DNA from: Cryptomeria japonica | Taxonomy: Eukaryota > Streptophyta > Pinopsida > Cupressales > Cupressaceae | Direction: 5' to 3' | Assembly: GCF_030272615.1 (NCBI RefSeq) | Contig: NC_081405.1 | Span: 314,794,235-314,858,234, forward strand | Length of the DNA: 64,000 nt | Shown here: positions 46,613 through 58,369 of the stretch, in pieces | How positions within the stretch are numbered: the stretch's first letter is position 1 | Layout: every line of letters starts with the position of its first letter | Position numbers and translations under genes: made by a program | Notes under the pieces: model-generated | What the model was told of the DNA's origin: nothing | What the model saw: only the letters and a program-made list of their open reading frames with translations | Databases searched by the model: none

Positions 46613-49390
46613 ATCACTGGATTGTAAAACTCCCTAAACACAAATCTCAGGCGTACCACTTTCAGACGAGGGACACGAGTGGGAGCCACTCCCTAGTCTC
46701 ACTCTAGGACTAAGCTCATGCCATATCTAAATGCAAGACATCTCAAATACATCAAATTGTCTCAATTGCAAAATGCCATTTTCATACATAAGCAAGACAT
46801 ACTCAATTGGGCACAACACCAAGAGAACCGATCGTAATTGATCCCTTATCCAAATTCACATATATGTTATCTTGATTGCATAATATAATATCATCTCCAA
46901 ATCATCAAATACCACTTTTCAATAATTCCCAAGTTTGGACTAAAAACCAGTCGTGAGGCCAATTACCATTGCTGAATGAATGAATGAAAGATTTTAATGT
47001 AGACTAAATAGTCTATGGGACCAAGATAAACTTGACCAAATCTTCAAATTGACAATGTAATTGAAAATAATTGAGATGAGACATGAGTTTCTTAAGTGAA
47101 GCTACCCATAAACTATGTACAATTGTTTGAATTCTTTTAGCATAAAACACAATGAAACTACACCTATAGTCAAAAAGTAATCTAGCGAGGCATGCTATCT
47201 AAAATCCAAAATCATGAGTATTGGATCCAAGAGTATAGCACAAAAATTTGATTATAGGAATCTGTTATACATAATATATCAAAGCAATTCGCAATCATAT
47301 CTATTTAAGAATGGGTCAACATATAAACTCTTATCTTTCTTTTTTTTGGTAAGCATTATCAACTATAATGAATATATAATACTGTAAAGAAGTCTTTATT
47401 GTTCATTATATAAATGGTGATATGTATAATATGGTATCCTTATATATATTTAATTGTAATAGACAAGATTTGAAAAATATGTTTTATGTTTATATGTATT
47501 TATTCAAATAATTGATCTTTTGTCATTGAAATATAAGGATATATACCACTTTATTACTATTGAAAATTACTCACTGAGAACTAAAACAAAATAAATCTAG
47601 GATATGGAACAAAATTTTCTGAAGGTTTGACAATGGATGTATCCCTCAAATCAATCACAAAATTAACTATATAGATCAATATCTTACTTGAAATAACATA
47701 GAGAAAGCTTATTGATTGACTATGAACATGCTACCTTAGGATGAGCTTAGATATGAATTTGGAGTTATCAAAGCAATGTTAACAACATGTATCGGACATC
47801 TAGGATAGCAACATAGAGAAAGTGGAATATAAGATAGGTGAGAGTGAAGTGCCTTGGATGGAATGTTGGAAGAGATGTGTGGGACCCCTGCACACCCCAT
47901 AGAAGCATTTAGAAGCCATAAAAAGTGTCATAGACCAAATATTAATGACTTTCCTAAGGGTACAAATTCGGATAATCATAAGTTTACCAATGATATTGCC
48001 TACTCAAACAAGTTGTGTTTGGAAACCCCACTAGGTGTGTATATGTAATGGTAATGAAACATCCTAAGAGTAGCCCTTACACTAGTATGCACAAACCTTG
48101 GCGTCATAATGGTGTTGGTGTGGCCTTGGGCCAATGGTGGTTGACTATTACAATTAGGACAATGATCTCAAACACAATTTACAATATTTATAACTCTAAT
48201 GTCCCAATCTACTTGTATATATTTTCACAAAATAGTTAACAACCCAACCATAGCTATTAATAATATTTACCCATAAAATACATTCAAAACATATCATCAT
48301 TAATAGGATAACTGACTTGCATTTCCTACACCCTATTTTCTAACCCACACTTCATAACCTTTAGCTCACTTCCTATCATTATTACCTTCCATCTACCTTT
48401 CATATCCCCTCTCTTAACCTCCTTCACTTTCCTACATCCTATCCTAAATCTTAACCTCATACACATTTACTTTTACTTCACCTACCAAACCCCATTCCAT
48501 CATTCACATCCTTTTATCTCCCCCCATTCACTTTCCTCCCTTCCAAACCCCTAACATATCCTAACTTACTCTTTCACCATTACATCCTTCATCACTTACA
48601 TCCCTATCTTATCCTGACCCACACCTCATAGCCTTATACCTCTCAGCTTCCATTTTATACCACCTTCCTATCATGATACACTTATCCTCCCTTCCAAAAC
48701 ACTGACAAAAAATGGCACTCGATCACTACACAGTGGTCTAACATTCCTGCAGCAAGGAGTTTCTATCATAGCCATATATACCAACATCCATACCCAAGGT
48801 AAGCTCCTCAGCTAGAGTCTACATTCAAGCAACTTCCAACGAAAGTCGGATACAAGAGTGGCACAATTTGTGTTCTTCCCTATTTGATCACATAGGTTTA
48901 GGTCATCCCACTCTTAAATAGGGTCTGCCTTAAGAGGTTATGCTTATAAAGAGGATAATTGATCATTTGATTTGATCAACCATCCAAATCAATCTTATTT
49001 ATCTCTTTTTCTACCCGACAATAAATATGAGCTAGGGAAAAAAATATAATGAGGAGGAAAATTCATTATAATAAAGATAAAACTTGATCATCAACCAACA
49101 CAAATGCAACCTCCTATGTAAAATTCAAACAATTTCATCACTACATAAAGCAAATTCGACACATTGTCACAAACATAACTATTTTTTCTTCAAGAAAACA
49201 TCCTATGAATGAATTGGTTGATCACCCTACCTTTTTTCTTCAACCGGATCTTGGTGGCACTACAATCTAGAACTATTTCCCTCCTTGTAATACCCAATTG
49301 TTTTGTGAATATGGCAGAGGTTGACGGGACGAAGAGGCGGGATTAATGTTTATCAAATGACTTGGGTTTTTTTTGTTTTTTTTTAAGTAA
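46613..49390. other. right part of insertion F, no gene recognised
   Basis: No coding region could be supported. From about 48300 to 48720 the plus strand is nearly free of G (mostly C, T and A), a strong strand asymmetry without a clear repeat unit. The remaining DNA is AT-rich. Confidence 0.45.
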
Positions 49391-49518
49391 TGCCCGCGTT
49401 CGTCCGAATTTCGACGAACGTGGGCAATTTTTCAAAAAAAACACAAATTTCATTGCCAATTCCCTCTCTGTAAAAAAATAATGTTGAATTATCATTGGAA
49501 TTCTGACGAATGCGGGCA
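49391..49518. repeat. inverted subterminal repeat near the end of F
   Basis: TGCCCGCGTTCGTC (49391-49404) is followed after 8 bases by its inverted copy GACGAACGTGGGCA (49413-49426), and by another, GACGAATGCGGGCA, at 49505-49518. It would form a hairpin and may be a transposase-binding repeat. Confidence 0.6.
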
Positions 49519-49603
49519 TTTTTTCAAAAAAAAAAACCCAATTTTGTCATAATATGCCTTTTCTGTCGGAAACCTTCATTGCAATTTTAGGCCAAATGTA
49601 TTA

Positions 49604-50600
49604 GTGTAGGCCACCAATCATAGACTTATACCTTGTCGAATTTACTAGTGCAGATGTGTCTTTGATAGATAATTTCTCACTTGTCACCATAGGAGTACTT
49701 ACCGGTTTGGAATTATCCATACCAAACTTCTTCAACAATTCCCTTAGATACTTAGTTTGACAGATAAAAATGCCTTTGTCAATTTGAGTAATCTGCAAAC
49801 CTAAGAAAAATCTCATCTCACCAATCATAGACTTTTCAAATTCATTCTTCATATTATTAGAGAATTCCATGCACAATTTAGCTTCACCTCCAAAACTGAT
49901 ATCATCAACAAATACTTCAATAATGAAAATATCATCATTAGTGATTGTGTAATATAAATTACTGTCAGCACTGCTCTTAGTAAAACCAAGCTTCAAAAGA
50001 AATTTATCCAACCTTGCATACCAAGCTCTAGGAGCTTGTTTCAATCCATATAATACTCTCCTTAACCTGCAAACCATATCTTTGTCATTTGTTAGTGAAA
50101 ATCCATCAGGCTGCTCAATGTATACTTCTTCTTCAAGTTCACCATTCAAAAATGCACATTTAACATCCATTTGATAGACCTTATAGTTCTTGTATGTTGC
50201 ATAGGCGAGAAATAGTCTAACAACTTCAATTATAGCTACTGGTGCAAATGTCTCACCATAATCAATTCCTTCAATTTAAGAATATCCTTTACAAACCAGT
50301 CTAGCCTTTTTTCTTACAACTTGACCATCCTCATTTAGCTTATTTTTTAAAACCCATTTAATTCCAATAACATTCTTATTTTTAAGTTGAGGAACTAAAG
50401 TCCAAGTCTTATTCTTCTCTATCAGATCTAATTCATCTTCCATAGATTTTAACCAATGTTTATCTTTACAAGCTTCAATAACAGATGTTGGTTCAATTTG
50501 AGAAATAAGACATACCTCTTCATTTGCCAGTCTTCTTCTTGTCATAACTCCCTTTTTCTTGTCTCCAATGATTTGATCTTCAGAATGATTTAATCTTACC
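49604..50600 (-). pseudogene. Copia RT of element D, 3' end cut off
   Basis: Reading on the minus strand, an open stretch of 89 codons (50545-50276) covers the start (WLKSMEDELDLIEKNKTW, then NVIGIKWVLKNK), and after a stop region 189 codons (50170-49601) cover FLNGELEEEVYIEQPDGF, LYGLKQAPRAWYARL, the active site FVDDISFGG (usual YVDD), and MRFFLGLQI to KYLRELLKKFGM. The frame ends in YKSMIGGL at the border of insertion F. It continues, after a loss of about 15 codons, at 36751. It polymerised the cDNA of element D. Confidence 0.85.
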
Positions 50601-50790
50601 TACATTGGTGTCTTCTCAACTTCAGGTTCTTTGTTCAGATCACCTGTCATAGTTTAATTTTTTCATTGTACTAGTGTAACTATCTCAATGTCTTGTATCG
50701 GTTGAGGCATTGCCAGATTAGTTATGATCACTTCCACTATCGGTTCTCTATCATATGATATAGATTGATCTCTATATTGCTCATCCACTT

Positions 50791-51600
50791 TCACATTTGT
50801 GCTCTCCGTGATTTTCTACAATCTTTTGTTATAACATCTATATGCTTTTCTCTGAATTGAATATCCAAGAAATGTCCTGTCATCACATCTAGGATCAAAC
50901 TTCCCAATTGAATCAACCCTTTTGACGTAACATTTACTTCCAAAAATTCTGAAATATTTAAGAGTAGGTGTATGTCCAAACCATAATTCATAAGGAGTTA
51001 CCAGTTTAACCTATGATATGAACTCTGTTGAATGTGTAGACTGTTGTACTGACTACTTCTCTCCAGTAGATGTGAGGCAATTTGGCTTCCATCATCATGG
51101 TTCTTGCTGCATCCAAAATGGTTCTATTCTTCCTTTCCACTACTCCATTCTGCCGAGGAGTCTGGGGTGCAGATAAATGTCTCCTATTTCCATTTATCTC
51201 ACAATAACTATTAAATTCATAAGATGTGAACTCACCACCTTGATCTGATCTCAGACATTTGATTTTCAATCCAATTTTTGTTTCCACCATTTCTTTAAAG
51301 ATCTTGAATTTCTCAAAAGCTTCAGAATTCTCCCTTAAAACATTCACCCACATCATTCTAAAATAATCATCAATTATTAGCTTGACGTATCTATCACCTT
51401 GAAAGCTTTTGGTCCTTGCTGGACCACATAAGTCAGTATGAATCAAATCAAGCACATCATTAGATTTATCATGTATGCTCTTAAATAAGTTCTAACTTTC
51501 TTTCCCAATTGACATTTCTTACATACTGGATTGTGAGGCTTTATAATCTTAGGTATATCTCTAACTGCCTTTGTTGAACTGATCTTAACAATACAATCAA
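50791..51600 (-). pseudogene. Copia integrase of element D
   Basis: A frame of 149 codons (51455-51006) keeps all three catalytic acids: D in LIHTDLCGPA, D in LRSDQGGEF and E in NGVVERKNRT. The zinc region before it (51476-51600) shows CKKCQLGKK. The C-terminal part (50991-50791) is frameshifted. It inserted the cDNA. Confidence 0.85.
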
Positions 51601-51631
51601 AATTAATATGATACAACCTCTTATGCTAATA

Positions 51632-53150
51632 CTAACTCTCATCAATATGAGCAATAAAACATGTCTTATCACTGGTGTTCAAGTGAAATATATTACCTCT
51701 AGTATGAGTATCGGTTGCAATCTCCAAACCAATTCTATTAATGATTTTGCATTTTCTATCTTTGAACTGAAGGTGGAATCCCTCATCCACCAATTGACCA
51801 ACACTTAAAATATTATTCTTTAAACCTTCTACATAGTAGACATTATCAATAATATGCTTATCATCTAGAGAAATAATACCTCTACTTTGATCATACATGC
51901 TTTGTCATCCCCAAATTTGACTTGACCGCCATTGTATTCTTGTCGGGACATATTTTCTTTTATCTCTTATCATATGATGTGAGCATCCACTATCAATTAC
52001 CCATTCATCCTTGTCTTCAACTTTGTCTACTAGGGCCTTTTCTTCATTCTTGATAACCGGTTCCGATTCATCTTCCTTTATAGCATAGAACACACATTCC
52101 TTTCCATTGCTAGATCCACTAGCAATTCTCTTTCTGGTTCATCATCTGAGTCATCACTTACTCCTTCCTCATCCACTATGTAGCATAGGTTTTTTTTCTT
52201 GAATCTATATTTGTTCTGATTAGGCTTAAATTATTTCTAAACTCTTTCTTCAAATCTTCCATTCCTTTTAGGACATGTAGATGCAAAATGACCAATCTTA
52301 TTACATGGAAAATATTTAAAAGGTTCTTTTCCTTCATACTTACTTCATGTTGGTCCTTTAGGTACTCTTCTAGAAAATAAGACTTCAAGTTCCTCAAATT
52401 CTTCATCCTCTTTCCTCATATCTTCAAATTATTTTGCATATAGGACTTTCCAATAACTTTTGCTGGTAGATTATGATGCATGAAAAGCAGATTCAGACTT
52501 TGCAACTCCAGAGGATCCAAATTCTTCAAGCTCAAAAGCAGATAATTTTCTAATCAAAATGTCTATGTTAATTGAAGTGTTTGCCATTGTTCTCAATTCA
52601 TTAATTGCAGTAGCCTTGATCTTGTAAGCTAGTGGTAGGGATCTCAAAACTTTAGAAACTATTTTATCTTCACTCAAAGATCCTCCACAACATTGAATTC
52701 CCATGACAATCTCATTTACTCTTTCCATAAATGTAGCAATTATTTCATTATCTTCCATCTTCAAGTTTTCATATCTTACCTGGTAAGCATCAAGTTTAGC
52801 AATTTTGATAGTAGGGTCTCCTTCTTTTAGAGTTAGCAATTATCCCACATAACCTTTGCAAATTATTTAGCAGTCAATCCCATAATTTGTTGATCAGTGA
52901 ATGCACACAAGAGGGCTTCTCTTGCTCTGCAATAATTTTCAATATTTTTGTCCAAGTCTGCTAGAGCAGGATTGCCAGATGTTGGATCATAAGGTGTATA
53001 TCCTTTCTCAATGATCTCCCAAATATCCTTGCCAAGACATCTAAGATGAGTCTCCATTCGGTTTTTTCATATCCCATAGTTTGTTCAATCAAGCTTAGGG
53101 ATTCCTCTTCTGAAAATAGTTGCCGGTGGATTTGAATTATTAGTTTCCAT
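51632..53150 (-). pseudogene. Copia gag and protease of element D
   Basis: A likely gag start METNNSNPPAT lies at 53150. The DUF4219/UBN2-type part is readable (METHLRCLGKDIWEIIEKGY, then SKVLRSLPLAYKIKA at about 52650). The knuckle at about 52270-52320 reads YFPCNKIGHFASTC, with the first Cys changed to Tyr. The protease site is intact as DEWVIDSGCSHHM (about 51980-52020). The GAG-pre-integrase part follows at 51632-51898 (YYVEGLKNNILSVGQLVDEG). Several frameshifts and stops separate these pieces. Confidence 0.8.
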
Positions 53151-53194
53151 AGGATCTACCTCAAGCAGTTAAACATCTACAAAAGTAGACCAAA

Positions 53195-53206
53195 GCTCTG
53201 ATACCA
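53195..53206 (-). other. primer binding site of element D
   Basis: The minus strand reads TGGTATCAGAGC, matching the initiator Met-tRNA, two bases inside the 5' LTR. Confidence 0.88.
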
Positions 53207-53208
53207 AA

Positions 53209-54412
53209 TGTTATAATAACTGGTGGACAACTAAGAGGGGGGGGGGTGAGTCAATTGTCAACATATTATATTAATCAAACCACTTTATAACCTTTAACCG
53301 AAGCATATAAGCATTAAATACTAAAATAGCAAAAATAGATATCGGTAAGCAATAAAAATTAAGTATGAAACAGAGAATCAACACAAAGCAACCATACCAC
53401 ATAAGACCATGATTTGTATGTGGAAAACCCGGTAAAGGGAAAAACTAATTTGGGAGCCCTACCCACAATCAGATACTACTTCTACACAAAGTATGTGATA
53501 CAATAAGGGGCCTGCACATGCAGGAAGGCACACTGCCTAGAGCGTACTGCTCATTACAAAGGAGTCTCACTAACTATAGAGAGGTTATAACCACCTCAAC
53601 ATAATTGGACAATAATCCAGAAGAATGAATTGTCAATGATAGCATCTACCATGCTTGATTACAGTCTTGGTTAAGCTCAATACCAGAGGCCTTTGAACTC
53701 TTACATAAACCCAATCCAATCACCTATGATCGACCAAATCTCCTTCACATATGATATTTTTATTATTTGCATATTTCATTCTCTGACATGATCTACAAAG
53801 AGATCTTACATCAATTTATATAACCCCTAAGGCCTGAACCAATTAGGTCGGCTGCCTAAAAGATATTACAATAAGATCATTACATACATCCACATTACAA
53901 TGATATCCCATGTCGGCTTTAGACCAAAACAACATTAACAAATCCATAAATCATCACAATAATGTGTAGAGAATACTTAATAGCATGTTACATGATACCG
54001 GTCCATAACCTGGACCTAAATAGATTCACCACGCCAAAGCAATGTCACCAATCAGTCGAGGCATGAACAAAGATCACCTTATGCATCCTAAATTCCATCT
54101 AGAAGCCACACCAATGCCACTTATGCATCCTGTCAAAGATTTAGTAAAAGTATTGTTGGCAAAACCCTCAACCCATGCCAGTATAGGCTTACTAGATTGT
54201 ATGATAGAATCCAATCATCAAGTCAATACCAACTAACCAAAACATACTCCAGAAACATGCAACACATTAAACCAAACATATTCTATTGATCCAAATATGT
54301 CAGTAGTATCTAGCTGATAGTCCCTTCTACTAGTAACACTAGTTCTTCTATCGGTAACCAAAATTTGTCTATCAGTAACCAATCATAACAGCTAGTGTTG
54401 ACATCAATGACA
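53209..54412 (-). repeat. 5' LTR of element D
   Basis: 1204 bp, pairs with 34568-35752. A run of G at about 53234-53246 is longer than in the other copy. Confidence 0.85.
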
Positions 54413-56050
54413 TAAGATCAATGCAACTCATAATCAATTCCTTCATATTTCCAAAAGAAGATTGTTCCATTCCTCTAAATGTTCCCTTTGTTTGTTTTCC
54501 TACTTGAAATGCTTTGCAAACATTGTTATCTAGTTTAGTCAATCTCGGTAAATCTCTCACAACTCTTTTCAAACTAATCCTCATGAAACTATTAAAATTT
54601 ATGTGACACATCCTCTGATGCCATAGCCAAATTTCTTTCAACTGAGATAACAAGAAATTTCCTGTAGCAGCATCCAAGTGATATATTTTTCCATGTGTCC
54701 TTCTTCTAGCAGCAATAATATTGTTGGATCTCTTTCAGATCTCACAACCACCATCCTAAAAAAAAACATTGCAACCATTCTTGCACGTTTGGAAAACACT
54801 TAAGAGATTATGATGTAATCCTTTCACATAGTATACATTGTTAGTGTTATGTTTTCCATTGAAACTAATAGAACCTATTCCAACAATCTGTGCAGTTTGA
54901 TCATCTCCAAATCTAATAGAAACACCATCATACTTTTCAAGTTTTACAAAAACTTACTTTTGTCATCGTTCATATGATTTGAATATCCACTATCAATCAA
55001 CATTTCATTTCTATCTCTTCTAAAATGAAATTGTAATGCAACAGTTTCAACAATCATACATATCTCCTTAATATTACTAGGTTTACATTCATGTTTTTCT
55101 ACCAAGAACAAACAATCACCATCTTCATAATCTAACTAATTATCTCAAATACCAACATCATCTTTGACATAATAGGCTTTCTTATTGAACTTTTCTTTGT
55201 TTTATTTAAACTTTTGTTTTGTTCCTCTCTTTGGATATCTAGATTCATAATGACCAATATTTCCACACTTAAAATATTTAAGAGGTAATATACCTTTATG
55301 CTTGTCAGTTCCTCCCTTCATCTTTCTTACAAAGTTTTCTTCCATTTAATCTAAGCTCTCATCATCTGAATCTTTATTTGAAGATTTTGTAGCTTTAAAT
55401 GTTGTCCTAGTTATTTATTTGACTTTATTAAACTTCCTCATCTCAAATGCAATCAAGGTACCATGCAATTATTCTATGGTTAATTTGGATGGATCATAAG
55501 TTTCTACAATAGATGAAATCTTGTCATCATAACATTTCAGTAAATTCCTCATGATCTTTTCTATTACATCCTTATCATCCAAAGTACCCCCAACATATTT
55601 TATCACATTCACTGCACTATCAATCTTTTGAAAATAACTTGTTAAGTCTTCACCTTCTTTCATCCTCAAGTTCTCATATTTGTCTTTAGCATTCTACATA
55701 TTAGCTAGCTTAACTCTCTCATTTTCTTCATAGATGTTTTTCAATATTTCCCAAATTTCATAAGCAATATCTAATTCAACAACCTTCACCAATTTATTTT
55801 TAGATAGAGCATTGAAGATAACATACCTTTCTCATTCATTTTATTCATAGGCTTCAATATAATCTAGGGTAGTAGGACCATTTGTTGATATGACATACTA
55901 CGTCTCCATGTCTTATAGCTCAAATAAGTCAAATATCCTCTTGTATTCAATCTCTAGAAACTATAGTCAAATCCTTTAAACGTAGGAATAGTCAATTTAT
56001 GTGCGATCAGATATTCCTTGATTGGTTAGTCTCACTTGCTAGGAACCAAA
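54413..56050 (-). pseudogene. Copia gag, protease and integrase start of element C
   Basis: The right half of element C. From right to left: a decayed gag with a UBN2-like part at 55669-55469 (MRMKEGEDLTSYFQKIDSAV, then DKDVIEKIMRNLLKCYDDKI), a knuckle region around 55240, protease and pre-integrase remnants (about 54700-55130), and the integrase zinc region at 54677-54480 (WLWHQRMCHINFN, then VCKAFQVGKQTKGTF). It stops at the border of element D and continues at 34562. Many stops and frameshifts. Confidence 0.75.
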
Positions 56051-56062
56051 GCTTTGATACCA
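56051..56062 (-). other. primer binding site of element C
   Basis: The minus strand reads TGGTATCAAAGC, the same one-base variant of the Met-tRNA complement as in E, two bases inside the 5' LTR. Confidence 0.8.
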
Positions 56063-56064
56063 AT

Positions 56065-56135
56065 TGTTCAATATCTCAAACAACTGGGAGGGGGTGAACC
56101 TGTTGTCATTTCATCATTTGAACTAAACCGGTAAT
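56065..56135 (-). repeat. 5' LTR of element C, fragment
   Basis: TGTTCAATATCTC and the following 40 bases match the left end of the LTR at 30708. Similarity fades after about 56110, where the LTR of G begins. Confidence 0.6.
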
Positions 56136-56136
56136 G

Positions 56137-57224
56137 TGTGTTTGCTTGATGCAACTGGTATATGTTTGTTGTGCATAGAGATTAGATTTATGTATGATGA
56201 CTATTTTGTATGTTGTCATTGATGGCAACTATGCTTCTTTGATTCATCTAAGTCCTATAGTTCAACCGGCTAGACTTAACTAGTAAAGCAGAGACAGTAT
56301 TTATCAGAACCGGTAATTAGGACCTCAAACGGTAAATGACAAACAATGTTGCATTCCTATAATTGGTACATAAATAGCATGAATATTGAGATGATGTAGT
56401 TTTTCAGCAACATTGAAGGCTATCAGATGAAGATATGTTCGTGACCACACATGTTGAATCTATCAGGTCAATGAGATTTGTTTGACATAACAAATTAGTT
56501 GATGGAGACTTAACCGGTAGCGATGAAAATCACTCAGATCGGTAAAAAGACACAAAAATGGATGTGTTATGTTAGTGGCCAATATAACTAAAGCGTATAA
56601 TACAAGATTGTATAGATGTATCGAACCTAGGGAATTGTAACAAGGTTCTAGTCGAACTTATGGTGGTTTTAATTATGTGATGAGGTATGAAAGGATATAT
56701 ACATGAGCTTGATAGTGTGATATTTGATGAGCGAATTTTGTATTTTTTGATAGTGCGAAGATCAGAGGAGTTGAGAGATGAAGTCCATGTGATGTTGTAA
56801 TGTTCTGAAGTGGATCTTATTAGACACAAAAGGTATTATACTAAAATCATTTGTACTTGTTGTCTCCCTAACAATTGTAGCAAGAAAATCCTCTTACAAG
56901 GTCACTCCTAACATGGTGTAGTCCAATCCTAACAATTCTAATCATTAAATCCTCTAACCAGGTGACACATTAACTTATGTTTACAAATTTTAGTTACTTG
57001 AGTAGCTCCTAACAAGGCTGGTCCTCATCGTGGTTTTTCCCATTTGGGTTTTCCATGTATATACTCTTGAGTCATGTCATTTATGCTTTGTGTGGTGATT
57101 GCATACTTGGTGTTATTTCTTACATATCTATTGAGTTTTAAATTGGTGAAAGTGATATTCAGATTTGTATTGTTTTTACTATCAGTGATTCACCCCCCCC
57201 TCTCAGTGCCTTATAAGTTCATCA
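56137..57224 (+). repeat. 5' LTR of element G
   Basis: The right end is sure: it reads ATTCACCCCCCCCTCTCAGT and then TTCATCA before a primer site, as in E. The block CCCATTTGGGTTTTCCATGT lies at about 57040. The left border is estimated from the length of the E LTR and from where the C LTR stops. Confidence 0.6.
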
Positions 57225-57226
57225 AT

Positions 57227-57239
57227 TGGTAATAGAGCC
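57227..57239 (+). other. primer binding site of element G
   Basis: TGGTAATAGAGCC, one base changed from the copy in A, two bases after the LTR. Confidence 0.75.
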
Positions 57240-57292
57240 TAAATTCCTTAAGGCTTAACCACTTGGAAGGGATCTCTAATACTAAGGCAATT

Positions 57293-57880
57293 ATGTGTGA
57301 AGGAATGAGCTATACAGAGACAGCTATAGAAGTTGCTAAAACCAAGGATGAGCTAGAAACCCTGTGAGGCAAGTATAAGACATCACTAGCTAAAAGGAAG
57401 GAACTGACCGAACAATTGTTGATCATTGATGGTAGCTCTTCAGATGAGCCAAACATTCATGCACTGGTTGAAGAAGTGGAGAAGCTGAATGGTGAGAAGA
57501 ATAACCAATGAAGAGAGTTGGAAGCACTTACAATCCAGATGAGTGAGGAACTTGAAGCTAGAAGAAAGGCTAAGGATCCGATCTGAGATAAAGAGCATGA
57601 AATCTTTAAGATCAAGTAGGAGAATGCAACTTTGTATGAACATTGGCATGAGGAGAAAGAAGAAAAAGAAGCATTACAATTAGATCTTGAAATGGCAATG
57701 TCTCTTTGAGAGACCCTCATAGAAACAAATGAAGATCTTACAAAGGAACTTGCTGAGGCCAATGAGAAGCTTGATAAATTCAACAAGAGCTCCTCTATGC
57801 TGGATGAACAAATCCAATCTCAGAGGATGAAAGGGGATACATCTGAGAAAGGTGAACCTTCTGGTGGGTATGTGCAAGAT
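57293..57880 (+). pseudogene. element G ORF1, coiled-coil part only
   Basis: From MCEGMSYTETAIEVAK at 57293 one frame runs to about 57880 with in-frame stops. It matches the coiled-coil half of E ORF1: EEVEKLNGEK, ALTIQMSEELEARRKAK and MLDEQIQSQRMKGD (E has MLEEQIQSQRMKGD). The similarity ends before the zinc knuckles. The rest of ORF1, ORF2 and the 3' LTR are missing, so G is a 3'-truncated member of the A/E family. Confidence 0.75.
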
Positions 57881-58369
57881 CAAGGGGGGCCAAAAAGTGG
57901 CAATAGAGAAAAAAATGCGCTTTCAACCTTTCCAAACACTCCAAAATCCGCTTTGACTTTTGGTTTGGGTCGGGCAAAATTTGAATTTGGTTTGGTAATA
58001 CCAAACCAAATCGGATATCTGATAATATTGTATATGATATCCGATATTATCGAATATCCAATTTGTGATGTCACTATTGTGATGTCACCATTGTGATGTC
58101 ACTAGTGTGATATCATACTTTTCAAATCGGATCCGATTTTATCAACATAAAAAATATAGTTTAGTAAAATGGCCATAACTTTTGCGTTTTTTATAGAAAT
58201 TTTGATTTTTTATAGGCGTTGGAAAGGTAATTCATAGACCTATCAAATGGATGAGGTATTTTGATGATTTTATAGACCAAAAACTAATTATAATCATTTA
58301 AAGTTCATCCTTCAATTTTAAAACTTTAAATACTCACAAATTTTGCATACAAAGTCTCATTTTTTTTTC
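57881..58369. other. short inverted and direct repeats, no gene
   Basis: A perfect 10-bp inverted repeat with a 3-base loop (TTGGTTTGGT, then ACCAAACCAA) lies at about 57987-58009. A second, ATCGGATATC with GATATCCGAT, lies at about 58010-58044. Four 14-bp units of the type TGTGATGTCACTAT run from 58064 to 58119. Each unit contains the palindrome-like TGATGTCA. Confidence 0.65.

Larger units (their letters stand above)
36752..49603. mobile_element. unassigned insertion F inside D, CACTA-like ends?
   Basis: This DNA separates the RT (49604) and RNase H (36751) of element D. Excluding element E it is about 5.5 kb without a recognised gene. The right end is TAGTG followed by TAG, and the left end on the plus strand is AACTAATTTTCGACG, one base away from CACTA. 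Near both ends there are short repeats rich in CG (for example TGCCCGCGTTCGTC at 49391, GTCGGA-type words at 36780-37200), as in subterminal regions of CACTA elements. There is no transposase, and no matching 3-bp duplication. It could also be more than one piece of unrelated DNA. Confidence 0.35.
34568..54412 (-). mobile_element. Copia LTR retrotransposon D, split by F and E
   Basis: LTRs are at 34568-35752 (3') and 53209-54412 (5'). The target duplication is caaga (34563-34567) and taaga (54413-54417), one base different. The 3' part (RNase H) is at 36123-36751 and the rest of the interior at 49604-53200. The DNA between is insertion F carrying element E. About 15 codons of RT are missing at the F junction. 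The host sequence on both sides is the integrase region of element C, so D is younger than C. Confidence 0.85.
30708..56135 (-). mobile_element. Copia LTR retrotransposon C, split by D
   Basis: The left part (30708-34567) has the 3' LTR, polypurine tract, RNase H, RT and part of integrase. The right part (54413-56135) has the start of integrase, protease, gag, primer site and a piece of the 5' LTR. Element D interrupts the integrase region, and joining 54413 to 34567 restores the gag-to-pol order. The 5' LTR is cut short near 56135 by the LTR of G, so the right end is approximate. All coding parts are broken. Confidence 0.8.
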
